From Rhodospirillales bacterium URHD0017 (GTDB taxonomy: Bacteria > Pseudomonadota > Alphaproteobacteria > Reyranellales > Reyranellaceae): a DNA stretch of 64,000 bases. How positions within the stretch are numbered: position 1 is the first letter of the stretch; each line of letters starts with the position of its first letter. The notes beneath the pieces were generated by a model that was not told where the DNA came from, did not search any database, and was given only the letters and a program-made list of their open reading frames with translations. The translations under genes and the position numbers were made by a program. This document shows, piece after piece, positions 38,883-46,959 of this stretch. The stretch spans positions 62,001-126,000 of the forward strand of contig FODP01000008.1 in the NCBI GenBank assembly GCA_900110395.1, read 5' to 3'.

Positions 38883-39824
38883 ATGCCAGACTCTGCGATC
38901 GCCGAGACGGCGGATTTCGATGTCGGTTCAATCGTCGGCGGGCTGAGGCAGTCGCGCGACGTGCTGCACAACGTCCGCTATCGCGGGCCGGTGCGGCCGC
39001 CGCCATCGCGCGAGGCCATCGTCGAGACGCTCGGCCAGCTCACCATGGCGCTGTTCCCGGCCCACTACGGCAAGCTCGGCAACGGCAACGGCTCGGTGAC
39101 GCCCGACATGATCGACGACTTCGTCGCCGGGGTGCTGAAGCGGGCCCTGCCGGCGCTTGTCGAGCATCTGCGCGGCACGCTGGCCTTCGGCTCGGAAGAG
39201 GTGCTGGCGGACGAGGAGCTGTCGCGCCGGGCGCGCAGCATCACCGCCGAGTTCGCCGCCACCTTGCCGGAGATCCGCGGCCTGCTGGTGAGCGACCTCC
39301 GCGCCGCCTATGCCGGCGATCCGGCCGCGACCGGCTACTCCGAGGTCCTCCTGGTCTATCCCGGGATGACGGCGATCATCCACCATCGGCTGGCGCATGC
39401 GCTGCACCGGCTCGGCGCCCGCTTCCTCGCGCGCTATATCAGTGAGATCGCCCATTCGCTCACCGGCATCGACATCCATCCCGGGGCGCAGATCGGCGGC
39501 AGCTTCTTCATCGATCATGGTACCGGCGTCGTCGTCGGCGAAACCGGCGTGATCGGCGAGCGGGTGCGCCTGTACCAGGCCGTGACGCTCGGCGCGCGCA
39601 GCTTTCCCGCCGACGAGACGGGCACGCTGATCAAGGGGCGGTTGCGCCATCCCATCGTCGAGGACGACGTCGTGATCTATGCCGGCGCCACCGTGCTGGG
39701 CCGCATCACCGTGGGCCGCGGCTCGACGATCGGCGGCGGCGTGTGGCTCACCCACAGCGTGCCGCCCAACAGCTACATCACGCAGGCGCAAACGCGCAGC
39801 AACGAACCCGACCGCCAGGGCTGA
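38883..39824 (+). CDS. cysE: Serine O-acetyltransferase (EpsC-type CysE)
   Basis: Acetylates L-serine with acetyl-CoA, the committed step to cysteine. 313 aa: N-terminal helical domain (about 1-160) and C-terminal left-handed parallel beta helix with hexapeptide repeats: GIDIHPGAQIGGSFFIDHGT, GVVVGETGVIGERVRLYQAV, TLGARSF and LGRITVGRGSTIGGGVWLTH. The catalytic His pair sits in IDHGTG and the Asp in the helical part (VSDLRAAYAGDPAAT). Length is more than the 270-aa classical CysE and fits the EpsC-type longer form. ATG at 38883 with GAGG upstream. A palindromic repeat follows. Confidence 0.9.
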   Translation: MPDSAIAETADFDVGSIVGGLRQSRDVLHNVRYRGPVRPPPSREAIVETLGQLTMALFPAHYGKLGNGNGSVTPDMIDDFVAGVLKRALPALVEHLRGTLAFGSEEVLADEELSRRARSITAEFAATLPEIRGLLVSDLRAAYAGDPAATGYSEVLLVYPGMTAIIHHRLAHALHRLGARFLARYISEIAHSLTGIDIHPGAQIGGSFFIDHGTGVVVGETGVIGERVRLYQAVTLGARSFPADETGTLIKGRLRHPIVEDDVVIYAGATVLGRITVGRGSTIGGGVWLTHSVPPNSYITQAQTRSNEPDRQG

Positions 39825-39830
39825 TCATTG

Positions 39831-39860
39831 CGGAGCGCGGACCTCCAGGTCCGCGCTCCG
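39831..39860. repeat. 30-bp perfect palindrome, ggagcgcggacct module
   Basis: CGGAGCGCGGACCT with its inverse AGGTCCGCGCTCCG, separated by two bases (cc). Shares its module with the inner arms of the repeat at 1303 and with the copy at 57355. Lies 6 bases after the cysE stop and could end its transcript. Confidence 0.85.
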
Positions 39861-39919
39861 AAGAGAAGACGCGCAGGGGTCATCTTGGCCTCGGCCCCGG
39901 TATCGTCTATTGCTCCGCC

Positions 39920-40879
39920 ATGATTGCCGCCAACCGCCCGGCCTTGTCCGTGGTGGCTCCTTGCTACAACGAGCAGGACGTCCTGCCCGAGTTCCTGCGC
40001 CGCGTCGGTGCGGTGCTGGATGGGGTCGGCGGGACCAGCGAAGTCGTGCTGGTCGACGACGGCAGCCACGACCGCACCTGGGAGGTCATGACCGAGGCTG
40101 CGGCGAAGGACTCGCGTGTCGTCGCGGTGCGCCTGATGCGCAATCACGGCCATCAGCTCGCGCTCACTGCCGGGCTCACCCTGTGCCGTGGCGAGCGCGT
40201 CCTGATCATCGATGCCGACCTGCAGGATCCGCCCGAGCTCCTGCCCGACATGATGGCTCTCATGGATGGAGTGGACGGGAAGGGGGGGGCCGACGTGGTC
40301 TACGGCCAGCGCCGCCAGCGCGACGGCGAGAGCCTGTTCAAGCGCGCCACCGCCGCCGCCTTCTATCGCCTGATCGGGCGCATGACCGACGTGGAAATCC
40401 CGCTCGATGCCGGCGACTTCCGCCTGATCACCCGCCGCGTGCTCGATCTCCTGACCGCCATGCCCGAGCGCCATCGCTTCGTGCGCGGCATGGTGGCGTG
40501 GATCGGCGGCAAGCAGGTGCCGCTGCCCTACGACCGCAAGGCGCGGGTGGCGGGCGAGAGCAAGTATCCGCTGGCCAAGATGGTGCGCTTCGCCGCCGAC
40601 GCCATCACCGCCTTCTCGGTCGTGCCGCTGATGGCCTCGATGACCATCGGTTGGGTGATGGCGGCGGTCGGCTTCGCCTTCTTCGTCTACTCCATCGTCG
40701 GCTGGTCGTTCGGCCACACGCTGCCCGGCTGGACGTCGCTGATGGCCGCCGTCGGCCTTCTGGGCGGCATGCAGTTCCTGATGCTGGGCATCATCGGCGC
40801 CTATCTCGGCAGGCTCTACGACCAGAGCAAGGGCCGGCCCTTGTTCATGATCCGCGACATCGTCGGCGGCCCCAGGTGA
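39920..40879 (+). CDS. Glycosyltransferase family 2, DPM1/GtrB/ArnC-like, membrane-anchored
   Basis: 319-aa polyprenyl-phosphate glycosyltransferase. N-terminal GT-A domain: VVAPCYNEQDVLPEFLRRVG, VVLVDDGSHDRTWEV, VIRxNH-type core RLMRNHGHQLALTAGL and the DxD-type IIDADLQDPPELLPDMMALM. RRVLDLLTAMPERHRFVRGM and GESKYPLAKMVRFAADAITA follow, then two C-terminal transmembrane helices (VPLMASMTIGWVMAAVGFAF, LGGMQFLMLGIIGAYLGRLY). Probably transfers a sugar from a nucleotide donor to undecaprenyl phosphate. Its stop overlaps the methyltransferase start (TGATG). Confidence 0.92.
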   Translation: MIAANRPALSVVAPCYNEQDVLPEFLRRVGAVLDGVGGTSEVVLVDDGSHDRTWEVMTEAAAKDSRVVAVRLMRNHGHQLALTAGLTLCRGERVLIIDADLQDPPELLPDMMALMDGVDGKGGADVVYGQRRQRDGESLFKRATAAAFYRLIGRMTDVEIPLDAGDFRLITRRVLDLLTAMPERHRFVRGMVAWIGGKQVPLPYDRKARVAGESKYPLAKMVRFAADAITAFSVVPLMASMTIGWVMAAVGFAFFVYSIVGWSFGHTLPGWTSLMAAVGLLGGMQFLMLGIIGAYLGRLYDQSKGRPLFMIRDIVGGPR

Positions 40880-41589
40880 TGGCAGCCGAGTTCGATCGCC
40901 ACGCCCAGTCCTACGACGGCGGCCTCGACAATCCGATCAAGCGCATGATGGGCGATTCGGCCGACCAGTTCATCGCCGTGAAAGCGCGCTGGCTGCTGCG
41001 CCGCGAGCCCGGCCTGAAGAAGGGCGGGCTTGCCGTGCTCGACTATGGCTGCGGCGCCGGCGATCTCATGCGCGTCCTTGCCGGGCTCGGCGCGCGGGCC
41101 GATTTCACCGGGTGTGATGTGTCGGCCGGCATGCTGGCCGAGGTCGGCAAGCGCTGGCCATCGGGGCTTGGGCCGACACCGGCGCTGGCGACGCAGGATG
41201 GCGCCAGAACGCCGTTCGCCGACCGCCGGTTCGACATCGTCACCATCAGTGCGGTCCTGCACCACGTGCCGGTCGAGGAGCGCCAGGCGGTCTATCGCGA
41301 GCTCGGCCGCGTGCTGAAGCCCCGCGGCCGCCTCTACGTCTTCGAGCACAACCCGCGCAATCCGCTGGTGCGCCACGTCATCGCCCGCACGCCGATCGAC
41401 GAGAACGCCATCCTGCTCGATGCCCGCGAGGTGCGGTACGGGCTGCTCGACACGGCGCGCTACGAGCTCGAGACCGACTACCTGATGTTCATGCCGCCCG
41501 GCATCGCCTTCCTGCGCCCGATCGACCGGACGCTGGCGTGGCTGCCGCTCGGGGCGCAATATGTCGTGGCGGCGCGCAAAGGCGCCTAA
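40879..41589 (+). CDS. Class I SAM-dependent methyltransferase
   Basis: 236 aa. VLDYGCGAGDLMRVLAGLG is the SAM-binding GxGxG motif I (about residues 54-66), VSAGMLAEVG motif II region, RFDIVTISAVLHHVPVEERQ motif IV/V and GRVLKPRGRLYVFEHNPRN motif VI, so all core elements of the UbiE/COQ5-like fold are there. Acceptor unknown; the location in a glycan/lipid cluster suggests a lipid-linked or surface sugar. It overlaps the glycosyltransferase stop and is followed 11 bases later by a cupin gene. Confidence 0.9.
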   Translation: MAAEFDRHAQSYDGGLDNPIKRMMGDSADQFIAVKARWLLRREPGLKKGGLAVLDYGCGAGDLMRVLAGLGARADFTGCDVSAGMLAEVGKRWPSGLGPTPALATQDGARTPFADRRFDIVTISAVLHHVPVEERQAVYRELGRVLKPRGRLYVFEHNPRNPLVRHVIARTPIDENAILLDAREVRYGLLDTARYELETDYLMFMPPGIAFLRPIDRTLAWLPLGAQYVVAARKGA

Positions 41590-41600
41590 GGAGGAACGGG

Positions 41601-41870
41601 ATGGACCGCGAGACGTTCGAGGCCGAGCTGAAGCGCGACGGCTATGACATTCAGACCAACACCACGCCGGGCGTGAAGGTGAACCCCGAGCACAGCCATC
41701 CCTTCGACGTGCGGGCGATGGTGGTGCAGGGCGCGCTCACCCTGACGCGCGAGGGCGCCAGCCGCACCTACCGTGCCGGCGAGACCTTCACCATGCCCAA
41801 GGGCTGCCTGCACTCCGAGAGCTACGGGCCGGAAGGCGCGGTGACCCTGTTCGGACGGAAGATGTCCTGA
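41601..41870 (+). CDS. Small cupin-domain protein
   Basis: 89 aa single cupin barrel. VNPEHSHPFDVRAMVVQGAL (motif 1, with the two metal-type His) then RAGETFTMPKGCLHSESYGP (motif 2, with one His). Such small cupins bind metal and can be isomerases or regulators of sugars. ATG at 41601 after a strong AAGGAGG. It lies inside the glycosyltransferase/methyltransferase cluster and its stop overlaps a possible CTG start of the next gene. Confidence 0.85.
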   Translation: MDRETFEAELKRDGYDIQTNTTPGVKVNPEHSHPFDVRAMVVQGALTLTREGASRTYRAGETFTMPKGCLHSESYGPEGAVTLFGRKMS

Positions 41871-41926
41871 ACGAAGAGAAGAATGCGCCTGGCTGGCACC
41901 TGCTGCTGGCCTTCGCGCTCAGCCTG

Positions 41927-43504
41927 GTGGCGCTCTGCGGCCTGATCGCGTGGCTGCAGAACGTCCACATCATCACCGCCAACGGCATGTACAAGAGCAT
42001 CCAGGCCGAGCCCTGGATCGCCGATCCGTCGCGGGCGCGGCTCGATCCCTCGAACTATCTCTATTTCCCGCTCTACGGCGCGCTCTGCCGGCTGCTCGAC
42101 GGGCTCGGCATCGATCGCGGCGTGCCGTGGCGGCAGTTCGCCTGGCTCAACGCCGTCTTCGCCAGCCTCGCCACCGTCATCGTCTACGCCTTCGCCCATC
42201 GCCTGACCGGCAGCGTCCGCGCGGCCGCGCTGGCGGCCGCCTTCCATTTCGGCTGCGGCTTCGTCCTGCTGCTCTCGGTGATCAGCGAGGACATCATGCC
42301 GGGCTACACGCTGGTCCTGGGCGCGATGGCCCTGGCCGGCCTGTGGTTCGATCGGCCGACGCACCTTCGCGTGGCGCTGGTCGGCGCACTGTTCACTGTC
42401 GGCTGGCTGATGGAATGGCGCCTGCTGTTCCCCGTGCTGCCCGCCCTTGTCGTGGCGTTGGCCCTGTCGCCGGAGCGCTTGATGCGACGGCTGGCGCTGA
42501 TCGGCACGCTCGTCGTCTCCATCGTGGTCGTGGCCGGCATCGTCCAGCTCTGGTCCGAGCGCTATCCGGGCGCCGTCGGCCTGCACGACATCCTGTGGAC
42601 GGGCAAGGGCGTCGCTACCGGCTGGGCCGGCCTGTCCTGGGACAAGGCCTGGATGATGCTGTCGGGCGTCGGCAACTACTTCCTGATCGTCGGCGGCTGG
42701 GTCGATCCGCTCTCGGCCAGGCGTGCCGCGTTGCCGCTCCTTGTCTCGGTCGCGCTGCAGACGGCGATCTTCCTCGCCGCTGTCGCCGCGTTGTGGCCGC
42801 GACGCGGCGAACCGCGCGTGCGGGCAGTCGCCATCGTCTTCCTCGGCACGCTGGGAGCGGGGCAGGTGCTGAACCTCTATTCCCAGCCGCAGGATCCGCA
42901 GATGCAGATCAACGTCATGCCGTGGCTCACGGTGGCGTGGGCTCTGCTAGTGGGCGCGCTGTCGCTGCGCTCACGTGGCGTCGTGATTGCCATTGCCGTT
43001 CTGTCGCTGCTGCCGCTGGCGTGGAATGTCGGAGCCCTTGCCCGCTTCCGCGACGGCGATGCGGCGGCGCTCAAGGCCGTCGCTGCGGTCGAGCAGCGCT
43101 TCCCGCCGGCCTCCACCGTGTGGGTCTATTGGGGCTTCGAGCCCATCACCATGTGGCAGTACGCGCTGTGGAGCCGCAGCTGGGACTGGGACGGCAAGCC
43201 ATCGGACGCGAAGTTCAAGTGGATCGCCATCGACGCCGGCGCCATCCGCCATCCCGACTGGACGCCGGAGCAGAATGCCGAGGTGCTGAAGCGCGACATC
43301 GACCACGCCCTCGAGCGCGGCCACCGCGTCGTCGTCTCCGACGTCTGGGACTGGAGCGAGGCCGAGCTCACCGGCCAGCTCGGTGCGCTGTCGGCCGCCA
43401 ACCGCGCCTCCGCCATCTGGCGGATGCTGCACGACAATTATCAGGCCGAGCCCGCCTTCAACGAGCCGGTGGCCGGCAACTACTACGAGCTGCGGCGGCG
43501 ATGA
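41927..43504 (+). CDS. Large polytopic membrane protein, GT-C/GT39-like
   Basis: About 525 aa from GTG 41927, but the first membrane helix begins upstream (WHLLLAFALSLVALCGLIAW), so a CTG at 41867 (CTGA overlap with the cupin stop) giving LNEEKNAPGWHLLL may be the true start. At least ten transmembrane segments occupy residues 1-360: ITANGMYKSIQAEPWI, NYLYFPLYGALCRLLDGLGI, and SVISEDIMPGYTLVLGAMAL. A soluble C-terminal part (about 375-525) follows: VWVYWGFEPITMWQYALWS and DIDHALERGHRVVVSDVWDW. Topology and neighbours fit a lipid-dependent sugar transferase, but no signature Asp motif was confirmed. Confidence 0.8.
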   Translation: MALCGLIAWLQNVHIITANGMYKSIQAEPWIADPSRARLDPSNYLYFPLYGALCRLLDGLGIDRGVPWRQFAWLNAVFASLATVIVYAFAHRLTGSVRAAALAAAFHFGCGFVLLLSVISEDIMPGYTLVLGAMALAGLWFDRPTHLRVALVGALFTVGWLMEWRLLFPVLPALVVALALSPERLMRRLALIGTLVVSIVVVAGIVQLWSERYPGAVGLHDILWTGKGVATGWAGLSWDKAWMMLSGVGNYFLIVGGWVDPLSARRAALPLLVSVALQTAIFLAAVAALWPRRGEPRVRAVAIVFLGTLGAGQVLNLYSQPQDPQMQINVMPWLTVAWALLVGALSLRSRGVVIAIAVLSLLPLAWNVGALARFRDGDAAALKAVAAVEQRFPPASTVWVYWGFEPITMWQYALWSRSWDWDGKPSDAKFKWIAIDAGAIRHPDWTPEQNAEVLKRDIDHALERGHRVVVSDVWDWSEAELTGQLGALSAANRASAIWRMLHDNYQAEPAFNEPVAGNYYELRRR

Positions 43505-43575
43505 CCAGCGCGCGCATCTCGCGAGCCGCATCAATCTGCCAGGGTCACGCGCATGCTGGCGAAATTGCCCGACAG

Positions 43576-44799
43576 CTAGCGCTGCCGCATAGGCTGCAGT
43601 ACCCCATACATGCACGAGCGCCAGAACCACTCGACAGGACCGAACCGATAGCGGCGCAGCCACCACGCGCTGAACACCACCTGCAGGACATAGACGAAAA
43701 TCCCGATCGCCAGCGCCGCGGCAACGCCGAGGCGGCCGAATTGGCCGAGACCATAGCCGTAGAAGATCCAGCCGAAGATCACGGATTGCGCCAGATAGTT
43801 GGTGAACGCCATGCGGCCGAGCGGCGCCGCCCAACCCAGCATCCTCCGCCCGTTGGAGAAGTTCACAGCGGCGATGACCGTGGCCGCATAGCCTAAGGCC
43901 AGTGCGACGCCCCCCAGCCGGTCCGCTGGGAAACGCCAGCGGCGGCCGAGCGACGGCCAATCGAACAGCTCTCGTCCTTCCGCCGCAAGACTCAATCCGC
44001 CGCCCAGAAGGATGCCGGCGATTGCGATGCCGAACAGCAGGCGCCGGTTGGCCGATGTGGGACGCAAGATCCCGTACTGCCAGGCAAAGACGCCCAACAG
44101 AAACAGCGCGACGGTGCGCGGAAAGACCATGACGTGCAGCGGAAAGATCGCCGGTACCTCGCGGATACGGAACGCGAGCACCTCGAAAAAGCCGCCCGTG
44201 CCGTAGACCCGCGTCGCGTCCGCGACAAGAGCCGCCATCCCGGCCGCGCCGGGCAGCGGCACAATCGGCGGCAAGAGCGACATGGCCACATAAAACCCAA
44301 GGAGGAGCAGAGCTGCACCCGCCACGAGCCATCGCGAGGCGTACAGGAAGGGCAGCACCACGAAGCCCGCCAGGGCATATTCGGCAAGAATGTCGCCGTT
44401 CCATATCAAATAGAGATGCACCAGGCCGATCGCCAGCAAGACGGCCAGTCTGCGCACGAGCAGGATCATGCGGCGTGCATTCCCGGCAAGCCGCTCGAAT
44501 TGGATGGCGAGGCCGACGCCGAACAGCAGCGAGAACAGCGCGAGCGCCTTGAGGTCGACGGCGACCGTCAGCACAGCGTCCACCGCCCGGTCGAGCGGTC
44601 CCGCGAGCTCGGTGTTCGGCAAAAACCGCGCGAAGATGGAGACGCGAAACACGGTCACGATGTTAATGGCGAGCACGCCGAACAGGGCCAAGCCCCGCAG
44701 CACATCAATCGCATCAATCCGCTCCGATGGACTCACGGGCTTTGATGGCGCGTCGGTCGTCGTTGGCGCGGTGCGCGAGCCGATGCTTCCGCCGGTCAT
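43576..44799 (-). CDS. DUF418 family membrane protein (YeiB-like)
   Basis: 407 aa with about ten transmembrane helices. IDAIDVLRGLALFGVLAINI at the start is the heparan-alpha-glucosaminide acetyltransferase-like signature. FSLLFGVGLAIQFERLAGNA, RRLAVLLAIGLVHLYLIWNG, DILAEYALAGFVVLPFLYAS, and the DUF418 C-terminus LGRMAFTNYLAQSVIFGWIF plus VLQVVFSAWWLRRYRFGPVE WFWR (end) are all characteristic. Role unknown; related to acyl-transfer membrane proteins. The ATG at 44797-44799 leaves a short polar N-terminus (GGSIGSRTAPTTTD). It is divergent from the haloacid dehalogenase gene, with 82 bases between. Confidence 0.92.
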   Translation of the reverse strand: MTGGSIGSRTAPTTTDAPSKPVSPSERIDAIDVLRGLALFGVLAINIVTVFRVSIFARFLPNTELAGPLDRAVDAVLTVAVDLKALALFSLLFGVGLAIQFERLAGNARRMILLVRRLAVLLAIGLVHLYLIWNGDILAEYALAGFVVLPFLYASRWLVAGAALLLLGFYVAMSLLPPIVPLPGAAGMAALVADATRVYGTGGFFEVLAFRIREVPAIFPLHVMVFPRTVALFLLGVFAWQYGILRPTSANRRLLFGIAIAGILLGGGLSLAAEGRELFDWPSLGRRWRFPADRLGGVALALGYAATVIAAVNFSNGRRMLGWAAPLGRMAFTNYLAQSVIFGWIFYGYGLGQFGRLGVAAALAIGIFVYVLQVVFSAWWLRRYRFGPVEWFWRSCMYGVLQPMRQR

Positions 44800-44881
44800 T
44801 GCTGACTGCCCCCAATTCGCGATGAAGAGATTTGAACGCCGCGTCGTGGCGCGTCAAACTCCCATCCATGCAGAGGGAAAC

Positions 44882-45592
44882 ATGGCGGCCATACGAGACA
44901 TGCTGAAGCGCGAGATCAAGGCGCTGGCGTTCGACCAGTACGGCACGATCGTCGACATGCAGAAGGGCCTCACCGAGGCGGCGACGCCTTTCCTCAAGGC
45001 CAAGGGCTGGAGCGGCAATCCCAACAGTTTCGTCACCTGGTGGCGGCGCACCCACTACGAGAACTCGATGATCGATGCGCTGTGCGACCGTGGCCACACG
45101 CCGTACCGCCAGATCGGCCATCGCGCCGTCTCTTTCGTCATGGATCGCTGCGGCATCACCTACACGCAGGACGAGGTGAAGACGCTGGTTGGCGAGATCG
45201 AAAGGCTGAGGCCGTTTCCCGACGTGGTCGTGGCCCTCGGCCGGCTGCGCTCCGCCGGTTACAAGCTTGCGATCCTGTCGAACGGCGATCGCGACATGCT
45301 GGAGGCGGCCGGCCCGCACATCGGCTTTCCGTTCGACCACGTCATCTCAGTGCAGGAAGCGGGCACCTTCAAACCGCACTGGAAGACCTACGCCAAGGCC
45401 GAGGAGATTTTAGGCGAAGAGCGGTCGGGCATCCTGTTCGTCGCCAACCATGCTTTCGACTGCATCGGTGCCAAATCCTACGGCATGCGCACGGCCTTCA
45501 TCGACCGTCGCAAGCGACCGTTCGGCGAGACGCCGCACCAGCCCGATCTCATCCTGTCCGACTTCGCCGAACTCGCCAGTACCCTGACCTAG
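44882..45592 (+). CDS. (S)-2-haloacid dehalogenase-like HAD hydrolase (type II)
   Basis: 236-aa HAD-superfamily enzyme that hydrolyses carbon-halogen (or phosphate) bonds. Nucleophile Asp18 in IKALAFDQYGTIVDM (the FDxYGT start typical of type II haloacid dehalogenases), the LAILSNGDRDMLEAA motif II Ser, Lys in AGTFKPHWKTYAKAEEI, and a final acidic region LFVANHAFDCIGAKSYGMRT. In canonical L-2-haloacid dehalogenase the last motif reads SxNxxD; here ANHAFD is a good match. ATG at 44882 with AGAGGG upstream. Single gene upstream of serC. Confidence 0.88.
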   Translation: MAAIRDMLKREIKALAFDQYGTIVDMQKGLTEAATPFLKAKGWSGNPNSFVTWWRRTHYENSMIDALCDRGHTPYRQIGHRAVSFVMDRCGITYTQDEVKTLVGEIERLRPFPDVVVALGRLRSAGYKLAILSNGDRDMLEAAGPHIGFPFDHVISVQEAGTFKPHWKTYAKAEEILGEERSGILFVANHAFDCIGAKSYGMRTAFIDRRKRPFGETPHQPDLILSDFAELASTLT

Positions 45593-45691
45593 ACAGCTTG
45601 TCGCGCTTGTCAGACGGCCCGGTCGCCGCTATCACGGCGGCGGGCCACGCTCCCCCACCGGAGTGCAGCTCTTCTGTAAGGGAGAGGTTTG

Positions 45692-46849
45692 ATGAAGCCG
45701 AACATGCGTCCGGCGCGTCCCGACTTTTCGTCCGGACCCTGCGCCAAGCGTCCGGGATGGACGCCTGAAGTCCTCAAGGATGCCGCCGTCGGGCGGTCCC
45801 ACCGATCCAAGCGCGGCAAGAAGAAGATCGTCGAGGCGGTCGACCGCACGCGCGCGCTGCTCGGCATTCCCGCCGATTATCGCGTCGGCATTGTCCCTGC
45901 GTCGGATACCGGCGCCGTCGAGATGGCACTGTGGTCACTCTTGGGCGCCCGGCCGGTCGACATGCTGACCTGGGAGAGTTTTGGCGAAGGCTGGGTCACC
46001 GACGTGGTGAAGCAGCTGAAGCTCAAGGACGCCCGCGTGCTCAAGGCGCCTTACGGCCAGATCGCTGACCTCAAGGCGGTCGACTGGACGCATGACGTCG
46101 TCTTCACCTGGAACGGCACGACCTCGGGCGTGAAAGTGCCGAACGGCGACTGGATCGCCGCCGACCGCGAGGGCCTGGCGATCTGCGACGCCACCTCGGC
46201 CGTGTTCGCCATGGACCTGCCGTGGCTCAAGCTCGATGTCGTGACCTGGTCCTGGCAGAAGGTGATGGGCGGCGAGGGCGCGCACGGCGTGCTGGTGCTG
46301 TCGCCGCGCGCCGTCCAGCGGCTGGAAAGCTGGTCGCCGCCGTGGCCGTTGCCCAAGCTCTTCCGCCTGACCTCGGGCGGCAAGTTCTCCGAGGCGATCT
46401 TCAAGGGCGACACCATCAACACGCCCTCGCTGCTTTGCGTCGAGGACGCGATCGACGGCCTGCGCTGGGGCGAAGGCGTCGGTGGCCTCAAGGGGCTGAT
46501 GGCGCGCTCCGAAGCGAACCTTGGCGTGCTCGAGAAGTTCGTGGGCGAGCGCAAGTGGATCTCGTTCCTCGCTTCCGACAAGGCGACCCGCTCGAACACA
46601 TCCGTGTGCCTCAACATCACCGCGCCGTGGTTCACCGCGCTGGCGGCCGACAAGCAGGCCGCGGCGGCCAAGAAGATGGCCGACCTGCTCGAGAGCGAGA
46701 AGGCGGGCTACGACGTCGGCTCCTACCGCGACGCCCCGCCGGGCCTGCGCATCTGGTGCGGCGCGACGGTGGAGAAATCGGATCTCGAAGCGCTGCTGCC
46801 GTGGCTCGACTGGGCCTACGGCGAGATCGAACGCGAATTCGGATCATAG
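45692..46849 (+). CDS. serC: Phosphoserine aminotransferase
   Basis: PLP enzyme of the phosphorylated serine pathway: 3-phosphohydroxypyruvate plus glutamate to phosphoserine. 385 aa with [18 protein letters not shown] at the start and [20 protein letters not shown] for phosphate-cofactor contacts. [20 protein letters not shown] with [18 protein letters not shown] holds the PLP Lys, and [20 protein letters not shown] is near the end. The archaeal/alphaproteobacterial SerC type is indicated by the [11 protein letters not shown] start. GGGAGAGG precedes the ATG at 45692. serA follows 110 bases downstream after a palindromic repeat, so both serine-pathway steps are together. Confidence 0.96.
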   Translation: MKPNMRPARPDFSSGPCAKRPGWTPEVLKDAAVGRSHRSKRGKKKIVEAVDRTRALLGIPADYRVGIVPASDTGAVEMALWSLLGARPVDMLTWESFGEGWVTDVVKQLKLKDARVLKAPYGQIADLKAVDWTHDVVFTWNGTTSGVKVPNGDWIAADREGLAICDATSAVFAMDLPWLKLDVVTWSWQKVMGGEGAHGVLVLSPRAVQRLESWSPPWPLPKLFRLTSGGKFSEAIFKGDTINTPSLLCVEDAIDGLRWGEGVGGLKGLMARSEANLGVLEKFVGERKWISFLASDKATRSNTSVCLNITAPWFTALAADKQAAAAKKMADLLESEKAGYDVGSYRDAPPGLRIWCGATVEKSDLEALLPWLDWAYGEIEREFGS

Positions 46850-46941
46850 CTGGGAGCGCGCCACTAGAGACGGAGCGAAGCTCCGTCGTAAGTGGCGCCC
46901 ATAGCTTGATTTGATGCGCCACGGAGTGGCGCGCTCCCAGC
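46849..46941. repeat. Palindromic repeat between serC and serA
   Basis: GCTGGGAGCGCGCCACT (46849-46865) is perfectly inverted at 46925-46941. An internal hairpin acggagc-gaa-gctccgt lies at 46870-46886. The first base is shared with the serC TAG. It carries the 'gggagcgcgccact' module also seen at 12356. It lies within what looks like the serC-serA unit. Confidence 0.85.
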
Positions 46942-46959
46942 AAAGAGAGGAATTCAGTC

